The notes beneath the pieces were generated by a model. It searched no databases and was not told where the DNA came from. It worked only from the letters and a program-made list of their open reading frames with translations. The translations under genes and the position numbers were made by a program. DNA of 64,000 nt from a virus. Location: positions 36,002-100,001 of IMG/VR virus record IMGVR_UViG_3300032331_002067. One strand, 5' to 3'. Positions 29,803 to 37,725 of this stretch are shown piece after piece; position 1 is the first letter of the stretch, and every line of letters begins with the position of its first letter.

Positions 29803-30090
29803 TCACTTGTAATAGCTATATAGATCTTCTCTTTCCCATCTCTGGACAGGAATGCTTATGTTGTGAAAGGCAATGTATGCATCTTCTGATGAGTAATAGA
29901 TCCTTGCGTAAGCTTTTCGAGCACCCTCATCATAGACAGGGCATGCAGGGTTGGGGTCTAGATAAAGAGCTTTGTACTGATACTTGTCAGGCTCATAATG
30001 AACTGCATTCACGACCTTCATTTCTTTCATACAGTATGGGCACATCTTTGTCGGGTATGGGAAATCTTTAATTAGTTGACCAAAAATCAT
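29803..30090 (-). CDS. Hypothetical protein with CxxC motif
   Basis: 95 residues; CPYC at 17-20 near the N-terminus and a later single Cys. ATGA overlap with the upstream gene. Unknown. Confidence 0.6.
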   Translation of the reverse strand: MIFGQLIKDFPYPTKMCPYCMKEMKVVNAVHYEPDKYQYKALYLDPNPACPVYDEGARKAYARIYYSSEDAYIAFHNISIPVQRWEREDLYSYYK

Positions 30091-30329
30091 TCTTCCTCCC
30101 TTTTTGAGTTCAATATGTAGTCAATAATATCATCCACTGACTTGTTTGCTATCTCAATCCCATCCATTAAGGCAGAAAGCTCATCAATAGACATCATATA
30201 GTCCTCAGATGGAGATGAGATATAGAAAGCTGGGATAAAGCTATCCTCAAATGGGACAGCTTTAATAATAATTGTAAGAGTTTCGAGATCTTCTAGGTCA
30301 TCATCATTTGAATAAGGGACTATCCTCAT
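30087..30329 (-). CDS. Hypothetical acidic protein
   Basis: 80 residues from ATG at 30329 with GGAG nine bases upstream; 30344 is an alternative start. Acidic alpha/beta protein. Overlaps the upstream gene by 26 bases. Confidence 0.55.
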   Translation of the reverse strand: MRIVPYSNDDDLEDLETLTIIIKAVPFEDSFIPAFYISSPSEDYMMSIDELSALMDGIEIANKSVDDIIDYILNSKREEE

Positions 30330-30708
30330 CGTAATCAACTCCATCTGGGTACACGAGCATCACATCTTGGTACGATGTGAGAAGCTTTTTAGCAACAATT
30401 TCTAGTATAGCGGTTTCCGGTACTCTTTTTTTACCAAAAAATACAACAACAATATATTCATTAATCTTCTCATCAAAAAAAAGATTAAAGTGTTTATCTT
30501 TAATCAAATTAACTTTTCTTTTTGCAAAAACTTTTAAATAAACTTTAATGAATTTAGCAGTTGATGCTGGTGATGCATAAACAAAGACTTTGCCAGAAGT
30601 TAGGTTTTTTAAGAAATCAGTTATATACGGATACGGATACCATGTATCACTAATCAAAAGCAATTTTTTTGTATTCAAGTACTCTTGATTGATGTCTTCA
30701 GGATTCAT
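30304..30708 (-). CDS. Hypothetical protein
   Basis: 134 residues, alpha/beta: LLLISDTWYPYPYITDFLKNL then FVYASPASTAKFIKVYLKVF. Could be a nucleotide-binding fold but no signature is present. Overlaps the upstream membrane gene by 11 bases. Confidence 0.6.
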   Translation of the reverse strand: MNPEDINQEYLNTKKLLLISDTWYPYPYITDFLKNLTSGKVFVYASPASTAKFIKVYLKVFAKRKVNLIKDKHFNLFFDEKINEYIVVVFFGKKRVPETAILEIVAKKLLTSYQDVMLVYPDGVDYDEDSPLFK

Positions 30709-30859
30709 TAAGTTGAGTTGCCAATATAAAACCGGCTACAAAGACCAGCAAAGCTGGACCGATATATCCGGGATCGTGTGACCAGCCAGCAATAATAGCC
30801 ATTCTAATTATAAATGATGAAAACATCACATAAGCTAGAACATAAAGAAATTTACTCAT
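30698..30859 (-). CDS. Small membrane protein, two helices
   Basis: 53 residues; hydrophobic stretches at 4-24 and 31-48. ATGA overlap with thyX upstream, so co-expressed with it. Confidence 0.6.
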   Translation of the reverse strand: MSKFLYVLAYVMFSSFIIRMAIIAGWSHDPGYIGPALLVFVAGFILATQLNES

Positions 30860-31551
30860 AAAGCAATTCTACCTGATTCAATAAACGCTTCGTGTGAAAT
30901 AGGCATCTTTTGCTGGAATATGTCTTCAATTACTTTTGCATACTCATTGATTTCATATTGGGCATTGCCTTCGTTGCGAAGCGAAATAAAATTAATCAAA
31001 CTTCTTGCATTTACTGTCCAAATAAACTCAGTATATTGAGTTACTGGTAGTACGCAACGAGCAATTTCTTTAGCAACGCCAAGCTCAATCAGCTTGTAAT
31101 AAGCCTCATCCGCCTGCAGAATTGTTTGTTGAAAAATAGAATAGAAAGCATCTTTAACTTCTGGATCAGAAATTTCTTCAAAAGTATAAGCTCCGGGTTT
31201 TCCAATCTGCTTACGAATCTTATCGTAAGCTGGGGTATAGTAATCAATGTTTGCAGGCTGATGGTATCGCATACTCATCTCATTGAATGATGACCATCGA
31301 TGACGCATCCATTCTCTTGTAACAAAAATTGGAGCCTTAATTCTGAACTTAAATACACAGTGTTCAAAAGGAGTTGCGTGCTTATTACGCATAAGATACT
31401 TAATTAAGCCAATTGAAGACTCATCTAACTCTTTAACATAAGTGGCAAAACTAACTTTTGCAGCATTAACAACATCAACATCTGATGCCATACAGTTGAG
31501 TAATTCAATTTCGCCATTGTCGAGAATGTCGTAAACGGTAGTATAAGTCAT
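30856..31551 (-). CDS. thyX: Flavin-dependent thymidylate synthase ThyX
   Basis: 231 residues. The ThyX signature RHRWSSFNEMSMRY sits at 83-96 and the FAD/dUMP-binding regions look intact. It makes dTMP from dUMP using FAD and folate, supplying phage DNA synthesis. It is first in the minus-strand operon, with a 21-base palindrome just upstream, and is divergent from the RNR side. Confidence 0.95.
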   Translation of the reverse strand: MTYTTVYDILDNGEIELLNCMASDVDVVNAAKVSFATYVKELDESSIGLIKYLMRNKHATPFEHCVFKFRIKAPIFVTREWMRHRWSSFNEMSMRYHQPANIDYYTPAYDKIRKQIGKPGAYTFEEISDPEVKDAFYSIFQQTILQADEAYYKLIELGVAKEIARCVLPVTQYTEFIWTVNARSLINFISLRNEGNAQYEINEYAKVIEDIFQQKMPISHEAFIESGRIAL

Positions 31552-31560
31552 TGATTCATG

Positions 31561-31581
31561 TTATCAAAAAATTTTTGATAA
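31561..31581. promoter_or_regulatory. Palindromic operator-like site upstream of thyX
   Basis: TTATCAAAAA-A-TTTTTGATAA, a perfect 10-bp inverted repeat 10 bases before the thyX start codon. Confidence 0.55.
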
Positions 31582-31631
31582 TCCGCACATTCCTTCAAAA
31601 AAGTTGATATGCTTCGCATCTGGGATGCGCC

Positions 31632-31696
31632 AGTATACTTAGTATGCTAGTTATGCAAGTATACTTATTGTTATATAAGTTTACTTAAGTATACTG
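31632..31696. repeat. Four AGTATACTTA-type palindromic repeats
   Basis: AGTATACTTA at 31632, 31658, AGTTTACTTA at 31678 and AGTATACTG at 31688. AAGTATACTT is itself palindromic. They occupy the divergent promoter region between thyX and the RNR-side genes. Confidence 0.6.
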
Positions 31697-31724
31697 ATAA
31701 CACTGTGGATGGTAAAATTTGGAT

Positions 31725-31946
31725 ATGAAAATTATTGCAATTGTTGAGTCGGATGAATGCGGACCCGCAGTCATTCTTGATTCCGATTGTATTGGGATAA
31801 CTAAATTTGATGATTTTTACATTGCTGCTGCAAGATGTGTTTATACTGATTTACCAATAACTTGTGAAATTTCTGAAGAACACGCACTAATGTTGATTGA
31901 AAAGGGTGTAAACTGTTTATCAATCAGCTCTGAAAGCTTCAAGTAA
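31725..31946 (+). CDS. Hypothetical small protein
   Basis: 73 residues from ATG at 31725 (TTG at 31719 possible). Starts MKIIAIVESDECGPAVILDSDCIGI. First gene of the rightward late region. Function unknown. Confidence 0.6.
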   Translation: MKIIAIVESDECGPAVILDSDCIGITKFDDFYIAAARCVYTDLPITCEISEEHALMLIEKGVNCLSISSESFK

Positions 31947-31971
31947 GCAGTAGAGTTATCCCAAGGAGAAT

Positions 31972-32985
31972 ATGAAGAAAATCAGCTGGTTCAGCTTGAG
32001 TAATGTTGACATCAGTGGCGAGCTTTGGGCTAGTCAGGGATATGCCAATGCTGCTATTAGTACAATTAGGGCACTACAATCTAAAAAAGTAGGTGTATTC
32101 TACAATAGATCTGAAATACCCTTTCATATTAACTTCTGTCAGCCTCATTATTATCAGCTAAATAATGATTATAAAGTAGGATATACCCCTTGGGAATCTA
32201 CAAAGATTCCTTCTGGATGGAAATACAATATGAGCTTGTGTAACGAGATTTGGGCTACTTCTAGCTTTGTTAAAGATGTATACGATAAAGCTAATGTAAA
32301 TGAAAATGTATATGTTATTCCTCACGGAATATCTGAAGAATTTCTTCCTATAGAAAGAGAACTATCTAAAACATTTAATTTCCTACATATAGGTGGAGAC
32401 TCTAAGCGTAAGAATGCACAACTTGCTGTCGATGCTTTTCTAGAGTTATTTGATGGTAATATGGACTATAAGTTAGTTCTTAAATACAATAACTTCTGTC
32501 ACGCAGAAGTATATATTGAAAGTAGATTAGTACCAGCTACTTCTCATCCTCAGATTATTGGCATCCCAGAATCTTATGATACAGATCAATTAGTTAATCT
32601 TTATCATAAGTGTCACTGCCTCATTTATCCTACTAGCGGTGAAGGTTTTGGAATGATTCCTTTTGAAGCAATGGCAACAGGATTGCCTACAATCGTTACA
32701 GACTTAACAGGTTGCAAAGACTTCTCACATTACGGAATCCCATTGCCAGCTGAGTTTTCAGACGCAGAATATCATTCTCATCAGTATGGAACTGATACAG
32801 GTATGTGGGCAACTCCTGATTTTGAAGAGTTAGTTAATCTAATGACAAATGTAACAGACGAATATGAAGAATTCAAAAAGTTTGCATTCCGTTCGGCAAA
32901 AACAATTCACGAAAATCACTCATGGGCTTCTGTCGCTGATATGATTCTAAATCGTTACGCCGAATTCGAAAAAAATTACAATTAG
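31972..32985 (+). CDS. GT4-like glycosyltransferase
   Basis: 337 residues. The donor-binding C-terminal half carries YPTSGEGFGMIPFEAMATG (the E-x7-E motif of GT-B family 4) followed by LPTIVTD. The N-terminal half has the Rossmann start and GYTPWEST. Likely transfers a sugar to phage DNA, a virion protein or a host surface glycan. Good AAGGAGAAT ribosome site. Confidence 0.88.
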   Translation: MKKISWFSLSNVDISGELWASQGYANAAISTIRALQSKKVGVFYNRSEIPFHINFCQPHYYQLNNDYKVGYTPWESTKIPSGWKYNMSLCNEIWATSSFVKDVYDKANVNENVYVIPHGISEEFLPIERELSKTFNFLHIGGDSKRKNAQLAVDAFLELFDGNMDYKLVLKYNNFCHAEVYIESRLVPATSHPQIIGIPESYDTDQLVNLYHKCHCLIYPTSGEGFGMIPFEAMATGLPTIVTDLTGCKDFSHYGIPLPAEFSDAEYHSHQYGTDTGMWATPDFEELVNLMTNVTDEYEEFKKFAFRSAKTIHENHSWASVADMILNRYAEFEKNYN

Positions 32986-33056
32986 TCCTAAGCACTAATC
33001 GGTGCGGTGTAGCTCCCCAATTGATAATATTAAAGCCTACTACTACAGGAGCCTCA

Positions 33057-35126
33057 ATGACCAACAATAATCCTAAGGAAGATTTCTTTTCCTTCAAACT
33101 AAGCGAAGATTTTACTGCTACATATCGCACAAAGAAAGCACCATTCGGCTATCAGGATGCAGCAGGGAACTCTGTTGGAGAAATTACCTTTCTTCGCACA
33201 TATTCCCGAAAGAAACCAGATGGAACCAAGGAGACTTGGGTTGATGTTTGCGAGCGTGTAATCAACGGAATGTATTCTTTGCAAAAGGATCATTGTCGAA
33301 AGAATCGTCTTCCTTGGAATGGTGTAAAGGCTCAGTCAAGTGCCAAAGAAGCTTTTGATCGCCTGTTCAACCTTAAGTGGACACCACCGGGTCGTGGTCT
33401 TTGGATTATGGGAACTGAGCTTGTGAATGTTCAGCGCAACTCTGCTGCTTTGCAGAACTGTGCATTCGTATCTACTGCGGAAATGTCAAAGGACAATCCG
33501 GCGGAACCATTTGCGTTTCTGATGGAAGCATCAATGCTCGGAGTGGGTGTTGGCTTTGACGACAAGGGTGCTGATAAAGATTTTACCATCCATGAATCAA
33601 TTCGCCCAGTAATCACTCAGGTTATTGATGACACTCGTGAAGGGTGGATGCAATCAACCGCTGACCTGATCAACTCTTATTTGAAACCAGAACAGAGTCC
33701 GATTGTTTTTGACTACTCAATGATTCGCCCAGCAGGAGCACCTATTAAAACATTTGGTGGTACAGCTGCTGGTCATGAACCGCTCGAAAAGTTGCACAAA
33801 TATATTCGTAAGATGTTCCTAGGTCGTGCAGGTCAAAAACTTACACGAGTTGATATTGCAGACATTGGCAACATGATTGGAGTTTGTGTTGTATCGGGCA
33901 ATGTACGCCGTTCTGCTGAACTTCTAATCGGTAGACACAACGATGAGACCTTCTTGAATTTAAAGAACGCAGAAGCCTTCCCAGAGCGTAACTCTTATGA
34001 TCCAGAGAATCAGGGATGGGCTTGGATGAGCAACAATTCTGTAGAAACAAATGTTGGCGAAGATCTATCTCACATTGTTGAAAGTATTGCTCTCAACGGA
34101 GAACCCGGAGTCATCTGGTTGGATATGTCTCGTAAGTATGGTCGTCTAATTGATCCACCAAATAACAAGGACTGGCGTGTAGCTGGATACAACCCATGCG
34201 CAGAACAATCTCTTGAATCATACGAGTGCTGCACCCTTGTTGAGACATATCTCAACCGCCATGAGTCTCTTGACGACTATAAGCGCACATTGAAATTCGC
34301 TTACCTTTACGCAAAGACCGTTACTCTTCTTCCGACTCATTGGGAAAAGACAAATGCAATTATGCAGAGAAACCGCCGTATTGGAACATCAATGTCTGGC
34401 ATCGCAAACTTTGCTGACAATCATGGGGTTCCGACACTTCGTGAATGGATGGATCAGGGTTACGAGACAGTTAAGCGTTACGACAATGTTTACTCAGAGT
34501 GGTTCGGTATCCGTGAATCAATCAAGATGACAACAGTTAAGCCTTCGGGAACTGTTTCTATTCTGGCAGGAGAATCTCCGGGAGTTCATTGGACTCCGGG
34601 TGGAGAATACTTCAATCGTGCAATTCGTTTTGCAAATGATGACCCAATGCTTCCTCTGTTCAAAATGGCTAACTACCGTGTTGAGCCAGCTTCTGAATCT
34701 CCAGATACAACAAGTGTTGTTTTCTTCCCGATTAAATCAAATGCTAAGCGTTCTGAAAAGGATGTGACAATATTTGAGAAGATGGCGATTGCATCAGTAG
34801 CCCAGCGTTACTGGTCTGATAACTCTGTATCGGTAACAATCTCATTTGATGCTGAAAAGGAAAAGGATCAAGTTGGAACTGTTCTTCATATGTACGATGG
34901 TCAGCTTAAAACTGTTTCGTTCCTACCTCAAGGCAACTTTACTTACCCACAAATGCCGTACACTCAGATTACAGAAAAAGAATATAAACAGGATGGTTTA
35001 GACAAACTATTTCCAATTGACTTCGCTGGTGTGTATGCAGGAATGGCTGCAGATGCAATCGGAGAAAGCTACTGCAGTACAGATTCTTGCGAAATCAAAC
35101 TTATCAAAGACAACATTGCTCATTAA
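33057..35126 (+). CDS. nrdJ: Adenosylcobalamin-dependent (class II) ribonucleotide reductase
   Basis: 689 residues from ATG at 33057 with AGGAG five bases upstream; the ORF extends 12 codons further but without a ribosome site. PGRGLWIMGTE near 111, first redox Cys135 (NCAFVS), the thiyl Cys381 and Glu383 in NPCAEQSLES, the partner Cys392, and TVKPSGTVSILAGE match the monomeric RTPR type of Lactobacillus leichmannii. The C-terminal CSTDSC is the shuttle pair. It makes deoxynucleotides from ribonucleotides and needs host B12. Confidence 0.93.
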   Translation: MTNNNPKEDFFSFKLSEDFTATYRTKKAPFGYQDAAGNSVGEITFLRTYSRKKPDGTKETWVDVCERVINGMYSLQKDHCRKNRLPWNGVKAQSSAKEAFDRLFNLKWTPPGRGLWIMGTELVNVQRNSAALQNCAFVSTAEMSKDNPAEPFAFLMEASMLGVGVGFDDKGADKDFTIHESIRPVITQVIDDTREGWMQSTADLINSYLKPEQSPIVFDYSMIRPAGAPIKTFGGTAAGHEPLEKLHKYIRKMFLGRAGQKLTRVDIADIGNMIGVCVVSGNVRRSAELLIGRHNDETFLNLKNAEAFPERNSYDPENQGWAWMSNNSVETNVGEDLSHIVESIALNGEPGVIWLDMSRKYGRLIDPPNNKDWRVAGYNPCAEQSLESYECCTLVETYLNRHESLDDYKRTLKFAYLYAKTVTLLPTHWEKTNAIMQRNRRIGTSMSGIANFADNHGVPTLREWMDQGYETVKRYDNVYSEWFGIRESIKMTTVKPSGTVSILAGESPGVHWTPGGEYFNRAIRFANDDPMLPLFKMANYRVEPASESPDTTSVVFFPIKSNAKRSEKDVTIFEKMAIASVAQRYWSDNSVSVTISFDAEKEKDQVGTVLHMYDGQLKTVSFLPQGNFTYPQMPYTQITEKEYKQDGLDKLFPIDFAGVYAGMAADAIGESYCSTDSCEIKLIKDNIAH

Positions 35127-35178
35127 TTGAATAAAACTGTCATCAATGTGTAGATAATTTAAAGAAAGTAATGTAGAA

Positions 35179-35517
35179 TTGAATCAAATGACTTCTGACA
35201 TGATTAAAAGTAAAAATATGTGGGTTCCAGAGCGTGCTTATGGCATCTGTCTCTGGATTATGCCAGACGGTTTCCCGTTATCCGATGGGGATGGTGTTCT
35301 TTGCGCAGAAGGAATGATCGGTGATGAAGCTCTTGAGCTTCGTGTTGCGGAAGTCGCAAAGTATTGGACAGGTTCTGATGCTGGAGTTATCCGTTGGGTT
35401 CCCGGTGCAAGAAAAGTTTCTTCTGATGAAAGAGATGACCAAGCAGAAAGACTTGCTGCTGGTCTGGTTGCTGACCCATTTGAAGATATGTATGACCAGC
35501 ACTTTGGGGGTAAATAA
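35179..35517 (+). CDS. Hypothetical protein before portal
   Basis: 112 residues from TTG at 35179, placed 10 bases after AGAAAG; ATG at 35188 is an alternative. The stop overlaps the portal start. Contains GEAxELRVAEVAKYWTG-like helix and WVPGARKV. Position suggests a head-assembly role. Confidence 0.6.
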   Translation: MNQMTSDMIKSKNMWVPERAYGICLWIMPDGFPLSDGDGVLCAEGMIGDEALELRVAEVAKYWTGSDAGVIRWVPGARKVSSDERDDQAERLAAGLVADPFEDMYDQHFGGK

Positions 35518-37148
35518 TGGATAACAAAATGGTTCTGTCACAGGATGATGATGACTTCAGCGAAGAAATTGACGACCTTTCTTATATTTCAGCTTTAGCT
35601 AAAGTCGATGCAGTTGACCCTTTTTCTGAAGTAAAGATTTCAAGTCTTTCTCCAAAAATGAAAAGAAAAGCTCAGCGTCTTCAAAAAAGACATGAGGGAG
35701 AAGACGGAACAAAGTCTAAGTATCTTGATCCAGAAGTTGTTAACGGTTATTCACTATGGGATATTGTTAATCCGCCATATGATTTAGATAGTCTTGCAAT
35801 CCTATACGACCAGAGTTCAATTCACTATGCAGCTATTAATGCAAGAGTAATGAATACCGTTGGTCTTGGTTTTGAATTTGATGAAACTCTTAAATCAAGA
35901 AGGCGTATTGAAAAAGTACAGGGTGAGCCATTAAAACTTGAAAAGACTCGTAAAAGCTTACAAGATCTTAGGGAAGAGCTTGAAGTTCTTTTTGAAAGTT
36001 TCAATGTTGAAGAAACATTGATTGAGACAATGGTTCGTGTTTGGCAAGATTGTCTTACAGTCGGTAATGGTTATTTAGAAATTGGTCGCAATAATGAGGG
36101 CAAGGTCGGTTATATCGGTCATATCCCTGCAACGATGGTTCGTGTAAGAAGGCGTAGAGATGGCTTTGTGCAACTCTCAAGGGCTAACAAGATCCAAGCT
36201 ATTTTCTTTAGAAACTTTCAAGACCTAGAGATGGAAGATCCCGTTAATGGCGATCCAAAGCCAAATGAAATTATTCATTTCAAGATGTATTCTCCAAACA
36301 GCACTTACTACGGTATTCCTGCAGCAGTTTCTGCAGCAGCAGCAATCATTGGGGATAAATTTGCAAAAGAATATAATATTGATTATTTTGAAAATAAGGC
36401 TATTCCTCGTTATGCAATTATCCTTAAAGGTGCAAAACTAAGCAATAAGTCAAAAGCTGAACTTGTTAATTACTTCCGCAATGAAGTTAAAGGTAGAAAC
36501 CACGGAACACTTGTTATCCCTCTTCCTGCCAGTATTGGTTCTGATTCAGATATCCGATTTGAGAAACTTGAAGCTGGAGTTCAGGATGCTTCATTTGATA
36601 AGTATCGTAAATCTAACCGTGATGAAATCCTCGTAGCCAACAGAGTTCCTGCACCAAAAGTTGGTGTTTATGATAATGCAAACCTTGCTGTATCACGAGA
36701 TGCGGATAAGACATTTAAGATGCAAGTAATTGGTCCAGACCAAGCAATTATTGAAAAGAAGATCAACAGACTTCTTGCTGAGTTCACAGACCTCCTTCAG
36801 TTCAAGCTTAAGAAGATTGACTTGCTTGATGAAGATATGGAATCAAGAATTTATGACCGTTACCTCAGAACTGAAGTTATCAGTCCTAATGAGGTTAGAG
36901 GTAAGATTGGATTCCCAGAACGGAAGGATGGCGATGATGTCCTTCCTTTCCCAACAAAGATCAAACAAGAGAACGCAGGAGCACCAGTTGGAAATTCCAA
37001 CAATGCTTCCTCTAATCCACCAAAATCTAGATCAGACAGTGGAGCAACACCAAGTGGGGTTCAGGGTTCCGGAGATCAAAAAGAAAGAGGTCAGGCACAA
37101 GACTCGGGTGATAATACAACCGCTAATACTGACCAAGGAGGAAACTAA
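35517..37148 (+). CDS. Portal protein, PBSX/HK97 type
   Basis: 543 residues. Conserved blocks include YDLDSLAILYDQSSIHYAAINARV, LTVGNGYLEIGRN, and YYGIPAAVSAAAAIIGDKFAKEYNIDYFENKAIPRYAII, typical of PBSX-family portals. The C-terminal 60 residues are polar and Gln/Ser-rich. It forms the dodecameric DNA channel. No terminase gene precedes it in the window. Confidence 0.9.
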   Translation: MDNKMVLSQDDDDFSEEIDDLSYISALAKVDAVDPFSEVKISSLSPKMKRKAQRLQKRHEGEDGTKSKYLDPEVVNGYSLWDIVNPPYDLDSLAILYDQSSIHYAAINARVMNTVGLGFEFDETLKSRRRIEKVQGEPLKLEKTRKSLQDLREELEVLFESFNVEETLIETMVRVWQDCLTVGNGYLEIGRNNEGKVGYIGHIPATMVRVRRRRDGFVQLSRANKIQAIFFRNFQDLEMEDPVNGDPKPNEIIHFKMYSPNSTYYGIPAAVSAAAAIIGDKFAKEYNIDYFENKAIPRYAIILKGAKLSNKSKAELVNYFRNEVKGRNHGTLVIPLPASIGSDSDIRFEKLEAGVQDASFDKYRKSNRDEILVANRVPAPKVGVYDNANLAVSRDADKTFKMQVIGPDQAIIEKKINRLLAEFTDLLQFKLKKIDLLDEDMESRIYDRYLRTEVISPNEVRGKIGFPERKDGDDVLPFPTKIKQENAGAPVGNSNNASSNPPKSRSDSGATPSGVQGSGDQKERGQAQDSGDNTTANTDQGGN

Positions 37149-37411
37149 TGGCAGAAGGTCAGACAATGATTTTTGCAATGGCAAATGTTACATCAAGTGA
37201 TGGAGTGGTAAGTATTGGAAGACATACATCACAAATATCATTCATGAACCAAGGTGCAGATTTTGTAGATATTAAATTAAATGGTAGACATATCATTAAA
37301 ATTGGACACGGGCAAGTTGAAGCGCATTTTTACAATTCAATTGATGGTGATTACACCACTTTTGAAGTATTAACTGCGGGTCAGACTGTTTCCATGTATG
37401 CCCTCGGGTAA
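37148..37411 (+). CDS. Small beta protein, duplicated (copy 1)
   Basis: 87 residues, starting at the portal stop. SDGVVSIGRHTSQI..LNGRHIIKIGH..GDYTTFEVLTAGQTVSMYALG is repeated by the next gene, so this is a tandem duplication. A small beta-sandwich capsid decoration role is plausible from position. Confidence 0.65.
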   Translation: MAEGQTMIFAMANVTSSDGVVSIGRHTSQISFMNQGADFVDIKLNGRHIIKIGHGQVEAHFYNSIDGDYTTFEVLTAGQTVSMYALG

Positions 37412-37422
37412 AGGAGAAAAAA

Positions 37423-37683
37423 ATGAGTAGTATTGTATATACAACAACAGCTATTGCAAGCACAGACGGAGTGGTGCCAATCGGACATCATACTGATTAC
37501 TTGTTCGTATGGAACGCAAATAGTACAACAAGTGCCGTTATTGAATTGAATGGAAGACATCAAGTTCTTATTCCACATTCACCAACTAATGGTAGTCACA
37601 TGTATCATAAAATTCCGGGAGATTATACAACCATTAAAGTTGTTACAGCCGGTGTTACGCTTTCTGCTTATGCAGTTGGGTAA
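37423..37683 (+). CDS. Small beta protein, duplicated (copy 2)
   Basis: 86 residues, with AAAGGAGAAAAAA upstream. STDGVVPIGHHTDYL..LNGRHQVLIPH..GDYTTIKVVTAGVTLSAYAVG parallels copy 1 throughout. Confidence 0.65.
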   Translation: MSSIVYTTTAIASTDGVVPIGHHTDYLFVWNANSTTSAVIELNGRHQVLIPHSPTNGSHMYHKIPGDYTTIKVVTAGVTLSAYAVG

Positions 37684-37707
37684 TTATACACAGAATAGTG
37701 TATAATT
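37682..37707. promoter_or_regulatory. Inverted repeat with TATAAT before the protease gene
   Basis: AATTATACAC-AGAATA-GTGTATAATT, a perfect 10-bp stem; its right arm contains TATAAT at 37701-37706. No T run follows, so an operator/promoter reading is as likely as a processing hairpin. Confidence 0.5.
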
Positions 37708-37725
37708 TAAAATTACGAGGTAATT

